Origin: JAVBLV01 sp031553195
GTDB taxonomy: Bacteria; Bacteroidota; Bacteroidia; Bacteroidales; P3
Direction: 5' to 3'
Assembly (NCBI GenBank): GCA_031553195.1
Contig: JAVBLV010000106.1
Coordinates: 1 to 21,799 of the forward strand
Length of the DNA: 21,799 nt
Shown: piece after piece, positions 15,732 through 21,799 of the stretch
Position numbering within the stretch: position 1 is the first letter of the stretch
How the letters are laid out: every line of letters starts with the position of its first letter
Notes under the pieces: generated by a model
Databases searched by the model: none
Told to the model about the DNA's origin: nothing
What the model saw: the letters and a program-made list of their open reading frames with translations, nothing else
Position numbers and translations under genes: made by a program

Positions 15732-17192
15732 ATGTCACATTTATTGAAAAACTTACAACCCGAAATAGTTTGGAACTATTTTGAAGAAATTTTGCAAATC
15801 CCTCGTCCTTCTAAAAAAGAAGAGAAGATAGTCGAATATCTCATGGACTTTGGAAAGAAGCATGAACTGGAAACATTGCGCGATAAAATAGGAAATGTAC
15901 TGATTCGTAAACCGGCCTCAAAAGGAATGGAAGATCGCGCATGGACATGTTTGCAATGCCACACGGACATGGTATGCGAAAAGAATAATGATAAAGCTTT
16001 TGATTTTGAAAAAGATGCTATAACGCCTGTGATTGATGGAGAATGGCTGACGGCTGACGGAACTACTTTGGGCGCGGACGACGGCATTGGCGTTGCTGCT
16101 GCTTTGGCCGTTTTGTCTGCAAAAGAAATGGTTCACGGCCCTTTGGAATGTTTATTTACCGTGGATGAAGAAACCGGATTATCGGGAGCGTTTGCATTAA
16201 AATCCGATTGGTTGAAAAGCCGGATTCTACTGAATTTGGATTCGGAAGACGAAGGTGAGATTTTTATTGGTTGCGCAGGGGGAATCGACACTACGGCGAA
16301 AATAAAATATGAAAGAGAGACTCCTATTTCTCAGGCCGCTTCATTTAAAGTAAAGGTTAGCGGTTTAAATGGAGGACATTCCGGAGATGATATTAATAAA
16401 GGCTTGGGATGCGCTAATAAAATTCTAAATCGTTTGCTTTGGAATACCGCCAAAGATTTGAAAATACGTTTGGCTGAATTTGACGGCGGAAATTTGCGTA
16501 ACGCTATTGCGCGGGAAGCGTTTGCCATTGTGATGGTTCCGAATGAAAACGTTGTCGCTTTCAAAGCCTATGTAGACGCATTTCAAAAAGAAGTCCAATA
16601 CGAATTTCGCAGTACGGAGAAAGAATTACACATAACTTGCGAACCTGCTCAGAACCCTTCTTTTTTGATAGATGAAAAAACTCAATTCAATTTATTAAAT
16701 GCTCTTTATGCTTGTCCGCACGGCGTTTTAGCCATGTCGCGCGAAATTCCTAATTTTGTCGAGACGTCTACCAATCTGGCTTCTATCAAAATGGACGGCG
16801 ATTATATTCGTATTGCCACCAGCCAACGGAGTTCTTTGGAATCGGAAAAACATGCGGCGGCGCAAAAAGTGGAAGCTACTTTCCTTTTGATTGGCGCAGA
16901 GGTAGAACATGGAGACGGTTATCCGGGTTGGTCTCCTAATCCTAATTCTAAAATTCTTCATATAGCTGTCGATGCGTATAAAAAGTTATTTAAAAAGGAA
17001 CCTGTGGTTAGGGCCATACATGCGGGGTTGGAGTGTGGTTTAATCGGCGAAAAATATCCGGGAATGGATATGATTTCGTACGGTCCCACATTAAGAGGCG
17101 TACATTCGCCCAGCGAACGCATTCAGATTAAAACCGTGCAAATGTTTTGGGATCATACTATGGAAATATTGAAAAACGTTCCTAAGCTTTAA
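15732..17192 (+). CDS. pepD: Aminoacyl-histidine dipeptidase (beta-Ala-His dipeptidase), M20C family
   Basis: The 486-residue cytosolic metallopeptidase hydrolyses dipeptides, including Xaa-His. It is read from ATG 15732 (MSHLLKNLQPEIVWNYFEEI), where family similarity begins; an in-frame ATG at 15654 would add 26 residues rich in Phe, Ile and Asn and is rejected. Two-zinc M20 ligands are visible: H77 and D79 in QCHTDM, the bridging D116 in LGADDGIG, the catalytic pair E146-E147 in DEETGLSGA, D170 in LNLDSEDEG and H458 in GVHSPSERI. The lid domain lies between about 190 and 400. Length fits PepD. It is followed 206 bases later by a second peptidase gene in the same direction. Together they suit a cell that takes up peptides. 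Confidence 0.93.
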   Translation: MSHLLKNLQPEIVWNYFEEILQIPRPSKKEEKIVEYLMDFGKKHELETLRDKIGNVLIRKPASKGMEDRAWTCLQCHTDMVCEKNNDKAFDFEKDAITPVIDGEWLTADGTTLGADDGIGVAAALAVLSAKEMVHGPLECLFTVDEETGLSGAFALKSDWLKSRILLNLDSEDEGEIFIGCAGGIDTTAKIKYERETPISQAASFKVKVSGLNGGHSGDDINKGLGCANKILNRLLWNTAKDLKIRLAEFDGGNLRNAIAREAFAIVMVPNENVVAFKAYVDAFQKEVQYEFRSTEKELHITCEPAQNPSFLIDEKTQFNLLNALYACPHGVLAMSREIPNFVETSTNLASIKMDGDYIRIATSQRSSLESEKHAAAQKVEATFLLIGAEVEHGDGYPGWSPNPNSKILHIAVDAYKKLFKKEPVVRAIHAGLECGLIGEKYPGMDMISYGPTLRGVHSPSERIQIKTVQMFWDHTMEILKNVPKL

Positions 17193-17214
17193 ATTAAAAT
17201 ATAAATGTTTCGCC

Positions 17215-17263
17215 ATTTCGACCAAAATGAAAGAGGAACGAACAAGTGAAGCGGAGGAATTTA
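17215..17263. repeat. Probable fragment of a dispersed intergenic repeat
   Basis: The tract CCATTTCGACCAAAATGAAA and the following GAACGAACAAGTGAAGCGGA resemble a short intergenic repeat (TTTCGACC...GAACGAAGTGGAGG) found in many copies in bacterial genomes, as far as I recall. Only one copy is seen in this window, so the call is tentative. Confidence 0.35.
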
Positions 17264-17398
17264 TTGATATTTTGACGAAAATAAAATATATCCATATAAT
17301 TCACTGAGTTTGGAAAGGGTTTCGATTATTTATGGAATTTAACCTCAAAATTACATTTTCTATTTACTTAATTCATAATTCACTAAAAAATAAAATAT

Positions 17399-18784
17399 AT
17401 GTTTTCAAAAGAAATCTATATAAAACGCAGAGAACAATTACGTAAAGATATAAAAACGGGATTGATCTTAATACAAGGCAATACGGAAGCTTCTTTTAAT
17501 TATCCTTCCAATACATACTCATTCAGGCAGGATAGCACGTTTCTTTACTTTTTCGGACTTAAACAACCGGATTTATTCGGAGCGTTGGATTGCGAATCGG
17601 GAGACGACTGGATTTTCGGTGAAGATGCTAGCATGGATGATATTATTTGGATGGGCGATCTCCCTAAAATCAAACAATTGGCGGCTTCTGTCGGCGTGAA
17701 AAAATCCGACGGTTTCTCAAAGTTACAATCCATGATAAACGACGCCATTGCCAAAGGAAGAAGAATTCATATCCTTCCCCCTTATCGCGCCGAAAATCAG
17801 ATGCAATTGGCAAAACTGCTGGGAATTAAAAATAGCGGGTTAAAAAATTATGTTTCTATAGATTTAATAAAGGCTTGCGTAAAACAACGTTCCATCAAAA
17901 GCGGTGAAGAAATTGCCGAAATTGAAAAGGCTATGGAAACGGCTTATTTAATGCATACCACTGCAATGAAAATGTCTAAACAAGGCGTTTTTGAATATGA
18001 AATAGCCGGAAAAATCGAAGGAATTGCATTGGAACATGGCGGTCCGGTTTCTTTTCCGGTTATCTTGACCATTAACGGACAAACGCTTCATAATCATTAT
18101 CACGGCAATAAATTGAAAAAAGGCCGTTTAATGCTTACCGACGCCGGTTGCGAAACGGATATGCATTATTGCAGCGATATCACTCGCACCGTTCCTGTTG
18201 GGGGAAAATTCGATAATCGTCAGAAAGATATTTATGAAATTGTATTGGACGCCAATCTTACTGCAACCAAGAATATCAAAGCAGGAATTACCTACAAAGA
18301 AGTTCATTTGAAATCGTGCAAAGTAATTGCATCGGGATTAAAAGACTTAGGTTTGATGAGAGGCGACATAGACGAAGCGGTTGCCGCCGGCGCCCATGCT
18401 TTATTCATGCCGCACGGATTGGGGCATATGATGGGATTGGATGTTCATGATATGGAAAATTATGGTGAAAATTATGTCGGTTATGATAATGAAGTGCAAC
18501 GATCCACTCAGTTCGGATTGGCGTCTTTACGCTTGGGACGAAAGTTGCAAACCGGATTTGTTTTAACCAACGAACCGGGGATTTATTTTATTCCGGCTCT
18601 TATCGATAAATGGAGAGAAGAAAAAACAGCTAAAAACTATATTAATTTCGAAAAATTAGAATCTTATAAGGACTTCGGCGGCATTAGAATAGAAGACGAC
18701 ATATTGGTAGAAAAAACCGGCGCCCGGGTTTTAGGAAAGCCGATACCTAAGACGGTTGCGGAATTAGAAGAAATAATGTCGTAA
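17399..18784 (+). CDS. pepP: Xaa-Pro aminopeptidase (aminopeptidase P, M24B)
   Basis: The 461-residue metallopeptidase removes an N-terminal residue ahead of proline. Residues about 1-160 are the creatinase/aminopeptidase P N-terminal domain (SFRQDSTFLYFFGLKQPDLF). The C-terminal pita-bread domain holds the five metal ligands: D248 in LTDAGCE, D260 in CSDITRTVP, H343 in MPHGLGHMMGLDVHD (335-351), E392 in LTNEPGIYF and E432 in GGIRIEDD. The E. coli enzyme has H354, E383 and E406 in the same contexts. Between the first two ligands there is one residue more than in E. coli. Length is normal. It lacks a signal peptide, so it acts in the cytosol, likely on proline-containing peptides, alongside PepD just upstream. 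Confidence 0.92.
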   Translation: MFSKEIYIKRREQLRKDIKTGLILIQGNTEASFNYPSNTYSFRQDSTFLYFFGLKQPDLFGALDCESGDDWIFGEDASMDDIIWMGDLPKIKQLAASVGVKKSDGFSKLQSMINDAIAKGRRIHILPPYRAENQMQLAKLLGIKNSGLKNYVSIDLIKACVKQRSIKSGEEIAEIEKAMETAYLMHTTAMKMSKQGVFEYEIAGKIEGIALEHGGPVSFPVILTINGQTLHNHYHGNKLKKGRLMLTDAGCETDMHYCSDITRTVPVGGKFDNRQKDIYEIVLDANLTATKNIKAGITYKEVHLKSCKVIASGLKDLGLMRGDIDEAVAAGAHALFMPHGLGHMMGLDVHDMENYGENYVGYDNEVQRSTQFGLASLRLGRKLQTGFVLTNEPGIYFIPALIDKWREEKTAKNYINFEKLESYKDFGGIRIEDDILVEKTGARVLGKPIPKTVAELEEIMS

Positions 18785-19046
18785 ATAGTAATTGAAGATT
18801 TGAACGAATAGGTTCTGCGCGTTTGGATTAACTCGACAGAGAATAAGCGGGCGTCAAGAATTTTTATATTAACGAAACCGGAAAAATATGATATTTTCGC
18901 AAAGGGCGTAAAGTATTGGCAATCTTGCGCCTTCTTAACAAGCCTTGCGGTTGAAATATCTAAAATGGAATTTTTTCTATAATATAACTGAAATAGGGGA
19001 GAGGTTATGCAAACATATTCGTGTGGTTACGGAATAATTAGAAAAA

Positions 19047-19838
19047 ATGAAAGTAGATAAAGCGAATTTGATTTATTTTAGTCCCGCAGGCAATACGAAA
19101 AAGATTATGGAATCTATTGCCGGAGGCATTAACGCTGTTTCTATTGAAAAATATGATATCCTACAAGGCCAAGATAACGAAATCAATTTTGTTGACAATG
19201 AATTGACGGCATTCGGCGTTCCGGTATATTCCGGAAGGGTTCCATCTATAGTAGTTGAGGCTTTGAATAAATTCAGAGGAAAGCAAACGCCTGCCGTTGT
19301 TGTGGTTGTATATGGGAACAGGGAATATGACGACGCTCTATTGGAATTAAAAAATATTGTAGAAAATAATGGTTTCAAAGTGATTTCGGGAGGCGCTTTT
19401 GTTGCGGAACATTCTATATTTCCTTTGGTAGCTAATGGAAGGCCGGACAAACAAGATAAGGGTAAGGCCGTGGAGTTCGGAAAAGCGATTGTGGCATTGT
19501 ATGAAAAATGTGAAAATTTAGCTTCCTTGTCAGGGATTACAGTAAAAGGAAATAATCCTTACAAGGAAGCAAAAAGCATTCCTTTAAAACCCACGGGGAA
19601 CCGTCGTTGCAACCAATGCGGAATATGCGTAAAAGCGTGTCCTGCACAGGCTATTAGTTTGGAACAACCTAGAAAAACGGATAAAACGCGCTGTATTTCA
19701 TGCGCCCATTGCATTCAAGTTTGTCCGCAAAAAGCGCGCCGTTTCGGCGGACTGTTATATAAAATAGCAGGGAGGAAATTTATATCGGCTTATGCGACAA
19801 CAAGAAAAGAGCCGGAACTATTTTATTTTTCTAATTGA
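19047..19838 (+). CDS. EFR1-type protein: flavodoxin-like domain fused to a 2[4Fe-4S] ferredoxin
   Basis: The 263-residue protein begins with a flavodoxin-like domain (about 6-155): YFSPAGNTKKI (10-20) in the place of the FMN phosphate loop, AFGVPVYSGRVPSI (55-68) and VVVVVYGNREYDDAL (84-98). The C-terminal part has two classic ferredoxin motifs: C188, C191, C194, C198 (CNQCGICVKACP) and C216, C219, C222, C226 (CISCAHCIQVCP), each binding a [4Fe-4S] cluster. This layout is that of EFR1 family ferrodoxins common in anaerobes. It would move electrons between flavin and ferredoxin pools in the cytosol; its partners are unknown. KorAB in the same window produces reduced ferredoxin, but the genes are far apart and no direct link is shown. 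It stands alone, with 262 bases before it and 169 after. Confidence 0.9.
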   Translation: MKVDKANLIYFSPAGNTKKIMESIAGGINAVSIEKYDILQGQDNEINFVDNELTAFGVPVYSGRVPSIVVEALNKFRGKQTPAVVVVVYGNREYDDALLELKNIVENNGFKVISGGAFVAEHSIFPLVANGRPDKQDKGKAVEFGKAIVALYEKCENLASLSGITVKGNNPYKEAKSIPLKPTGNRRCNQCGICVKACPAQAISLEQPRKTDKTRCISCAHCIQVCPQKARRFGGLLYKIAGRKFISAYATTRKEPELFYFSN

Positions 19839-19943
19839 AAATGGGACGTTCAACTTAGCGAAGCGATCTCATGAGGCAACTCCGAATAAAATGGAAAATA
19901 ATTGTCCATTTGGGTAATAAACCATAAACCATAAATTTTAAAC

Positions 19944-19987
19944 GTTCATAATACATCATATTTTTAACGTTTGTTTATATTATGAAC
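19944..19987. promoter_or_regulatory. 10-bp perfect inverted repeat ahead of the T9SS plug gene
   Basis: GTTCATAATA at 19944-19953 is the exact reverse complement of TATTATGAAC at 19978-19987, with a 24-base AT-rich gap. The right arm ends 20 bases before the ATG at 20008. It could be a protein-binding site or a leader hairpin. No T9SS regulator site is known to me with this sequence. Confidence 0.45.
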
Positions 19988-20007
19988 TTTATAAACATCA
20001 GAATACC

Positions 20008-21318
20008 ATGAAAAAATCATACAACCTTGCTTTTATTTTATGGATAATACTGTCTTTTCCTGCTATGGCTCAGAATTCATCTTCTGTAATAGAGGAACAG
20101 GTTTTTAGCGATAAGATCAAGACTATTATTCTGGCGCCTGTCGGGGCGGATATGTCTTTACCGGTTCTTAATTTGGGAACGAAAGAGAAGTTGCTTCTTC
20201 AATTCGATGAATTAGACGGGCAGTTTGCGCCTTACCGGTACAAAATACAGCATTGTACGGCTGAATGGGAACCTTCGGAATTGAAACTCAGCCAATATCT
20301 GGACGGATTTGATAGTTATCCTATTACGAATAAGCAGTATTCGTTCAATACCATTCAACGTTATGTGAATTATTATGAAACAATTCCCGACGATATGTCT
20401 AAGCTGAAAGTATCGGGGAATTATATTCTTATTGTTTATTCTGAAGACGACGAGGATAATCCTGTATTTACAAAGCGGTTTATGGTTAAGGAAGAGGGGA
20501 TGGGCGTTATCGGCGAGGTAAAAGTGAGTTCCAACGTTGAATTTCGTCGGCAACAACAAGAGTTGCAGTTAAGTGTTACGCCTATGAGCAGCTTTTATTT
20601 TGCCGAGCCTAAGGAGTATGTAAAGGTATATGCTCAACAAAACAACAGACGGGATCAGACTCGAAAAATGAAGCTCTATTCCGTAAGGGGGAATACCTAT
20701 GATTATATATGGGCGCCCGAAAATTTCTTTAACGGCGGAAATGAATTCCGCGTAGTTGATATTAAAAACATTAAAATCCGTTCCCGTTTTGTTGAAAAGA
20801 TCGAATTTCTGGAAGGCGCAACCCAAATTTATCTTTTGCCCGAGAAAGATAAATCTAAACTGTCATATTCTTATGACGATGATATTAATGGCAAATTTAA
20901 AATCCATGCCGAAAATCCTATTAATAGCGGCAATCCGGCCAATAGTAATACGGAAGGCGATTACGGATGGGTGCATTTTATACTTCCCGCGAGCGCGCCT
21001 CGTTTGGACGGCGGGTTTTATATAGTCGGACAACTTACCGACTGGTATCTGAATGATAACAGTAAAATGACTTATTTGGAACAATATAACGCTTATATAG
21101 CGGCTCTATATTTAAAACAAGGATATTATAATTATCAGGTATTGTTCAAAGCGGTTAATTCCACAATCGGAGACGAAAGCGCACTGGAGGGCAACCATGT
21201 GGAAACCGAGAATGATTATGTAATCTATGTGTATTACAGGAGGCCGGGCGATATCTATGACCGCCTTGTAGGATTAACCACTATCAACAGCCGGACTTCG
21301 ATGAAAAATGACGAATAG
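20008..21318 (+). CDS. Type IX secretion system plug protein (DUF5103)
   Basis: The 436-residue protein starts with a signal peptide (NLAFILWIILSFPAMAQ, cut after about residue 22). The rest has the DUF5103 pattern: KTIILAPVGADMSLPVLNLG (37-56), LLLQFDELDGQFAPYRYKIQHCTAEWEPS, LSQYLDGFDSYPITNKQYSFNT, VNYYETIPDD, SGNYILIVYSEDD and FTKRFMVKE. It continues with beta-rich segments to GGFYIVGQLTDWYLND and GYYNYQVLF, the latter part resembling an Ig-like or carbohydrate-binding (CBM48/E-set) fold. In Flavobacterium the homologous Plug protein sits in the periplasmic opening of the SprA/Sov translocon when it is not engaged with cargo. The gene stands alone here, after an EFR1 gene, and is not linked to sov. 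Together with the PorP-like and GldJ-like genes it shows that T9SS genes are scattered. Confidence 0.9.
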   Translation: MKKSYNLAFILWIILSFPAMAQNSSSVIEEQVFSDKIKTIILAPVGADMSLPVLNLGTKEKLLLQFDELDGQFAPYRYKIQHCTAEWEPSELKLSQYLDGFDSYPITNKQYSFNTIQRYVNYYETIPDDMSKLKVSGNYILIVYSEDDEDNPVFTKRFMVKEEGMGVIGEVKVSSNVEFRRQQQELQLSVTPMSSFYFAEPKEYVKVYAQQNNRRDQTRKMKLYSVRGNTYDYIWAPENFFNGGNEFRVVDIKNIKIRSRFVEKIEFLEGATQIYLLPEKDKSKLSYSYDDDINGKFKIHAENPINSGNPANSNTEGDYGWVHFILPASAPRLDGGFYIVGQLTDWYLNDNSKMTYLEQYNAYIAALYLKQGYYNYQVLFKAVNSTIGDESALEGNHVETENDYVIYVYYRRPGDIYDRLVGLTTINSRTSMKNDE

Positions 21319-21390
21319 AAAAAGTTATAATTCTTCTTTTCCGTTCGCCTCATGCTGTGCCTGAGGCAGGTTTAACCTGTATCGATAATT

Positions 21391-21546
21391 GGACTGAGGT
21401 TGGAGTTTCTGCCCAACAGACCCTTTGAGCCGCGTAGAGCTGGGGCAAAAAAGTGCAGGGATTGGATTATGCCTATACTTTACAAGGCTGGATAAAAATT
21501 ACTGGCCTTGACAACGGAACTGAGGCCTGAGCCTCAGCCCAACAGA
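21391..21546. repeat. Imperfect ~31-bp direct repeats flanking the RHS remnant
   Basis: Copy one at 21391-21420 and copy two at 21516-21546 both start GGA(A)CTGAGG and end GCCCAACAGA, with a divergent middle (about two thirds identical overall). Both overlap the edges of the RHS-like fragment. They may be relics of duplicated ends or of an insertion. Confidence 0.5.
21407..21530 (+). pseudogene. Remnant of an RHS/YD-repeat protein gene
   Basis: Two short stretches in different frames read as parts of the conserved core of Bacteroidetes RHS proteins. From 21407 the frame gives FCPTDPLSRVELGQK (compare the usual LPTGPLARVELG). From 21453, after a frameshift within an A run, it gives VQGLDYAYTLQGWIK, a hallmark of the family, and then a stop at 21528. 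No start codon, upstream repeats or C-terminal toxin part are present. RHS proteins are large secreted, often toxin-bearing proteins; only a ~120-base scar remains here. Confidence 0.75.
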
Positions 21547-21670
21547 GACGTCCTCAGATTATGAGTCATTGTTTTATAATTTTTCTTATTTGTGATTTAT
21601 TGCCCCTTAACTTTCGTATGAGTTTGTTGATTAGTTCAAGAAGAAAATTTAGTTCTGAGCTAGTGTCTCG

Positions 21671-21799
21671 TCACTCCTCTAAAGTCGGATAAAGCCTCCT
21701 TAGTTTAACCCGTGCACTCTCCGTTGTGAACTGCCAATTGATTTTGGCGTTCTTATTATTTCTGGCTGTTTGCCATGCTTCTACTTGAGTTTTTATCTT
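21671..21799 (-). CDS. C-terminal end of an IS630-family transposase (truncated by the window edge)
   Basis: The last 129 bases read on the minus strand as 42 residues and a TGA stop, open to the window edge: KTQVEAWQTARNNKNAKIN followed by WQFTTESARVKLRRLYPTL. The WQFTT-x-x-AR-x-K-L-x-x-LYP pattern is the familiar C-terminus of IS630-type DDE transposases in Bacteroidetes. The catalytic DDE residues lie outside the window, so it cannot be said whether the gene is intact. The terminal inverted repeat of the element was not recognised in the bases downstream. Confidence 0.72.
   Translation of the reverse strand, partial: KIKTQVEAWQTARNNKNAKINWQFTTESARVKLRRLYPTLEE

Larger units (their letters stand above)
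21319..21670. other. 352-bp decayed region after the plug gene
   Basis: No intact gene. It contains a 6-bp hairpin (GCCTCA 21347-21352 with TGAGGC 21362-21367), an RHS-like remnant (21407-21530) between two ~31-bp imperfect direct repeats, and the spacer downstream of an IS630-type transposase end. Confidence 0.7.

Noticed and set aside
18903..18930. Hairpin GGGCGTAAAG...CTTGCGCC after pepP as a terminator
   Set aside because: The stem is interrupted, it lies about 120 bases after the stop, and no T run follows.

Overview
The window looks like chromosomal DNA from an anaerobic member of the Bacteroidetes, most likely order Bacteroidales. The evidence is: several genes of the type IX secretion system (T9SS) and two proteins ending in T9SS sorting domains; a TonB-dependent receptor of Bacteroidetes build; a two-subunit 2-oxoacid:ferredoxin oxidoreductase, typical of anaerobes; promoter-like TAnnTTTG boxes; and AT-rich spacers. 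No tRNA, rRNA, CRISPR array or phage genes are visible.

Layout. Positions 1-1402 (+): the C-terminal end of one T9SS cargo protein, then a complete small secreted protein with its own sorting domain. 1676-4117 (+): a TonB-dependent outer-membrane receptor, probably for haem or a similar ligand. 4118-4606: a spacer holding a 154-bp full-length palindrome (MITE-like) and two terminator-like hairpins. 4607-7478 (-): korA-korB, 2-oxoglutarate (or related 2-oxoacid):ferredoxin oxidoreductase. 7836-12131 (-): a tightly packed four-gene unit read as hutH, rhamnose/fucose mutarotase, FucP-type permease, and an unusual cytidylyltransferase-GHMP-kinase fusion. 12470-15032 (-): porP/sprF-like and gldJ-like T9SS genes. 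15732-18784 (+): two cytosolic peptidases, PepD (M20C) and aminopeptidase P (M24). 19047-19838 (+): an EFR1-type flavodoxin/ferredoxin fusion. 20008-21318 (+): the T9SS plug protein (DUF5103). 21319-21799: a decayed tail with an RHS-repeat remnant flanked by short direct repeats, and the 3' end of an IS630-type transposase running off the window.

How the genes fit together. Three T9SS machine or accessory parts (PorP/SprF, GldJ-like lipoprotein, plug) and two cargo C-termini show that the cell secretes proteins through this system. KorAB and the EFR1 protein fit a ferredoxin-based anaerobic metabolism. The peptidases and histidine ammonia-lyase suggest amino-acid and peptide use. The most unusual locus is the sugar unit at 7836-10613: an importer, a mutarotase and a nucleotidyltransferase fused to a sugar-kinase-like domain, with no isomerase or aldolase nearby. 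This suggests direct activation of an imported deoxysugar to a nucleotide sugar rather than its breakdown. That is inference.

The spacers are long and contain repeat-like fragments, a palindromic element, and relics of RHS and IS genes, so part of the window, especially its right end, has been shaped by mobile DNA.
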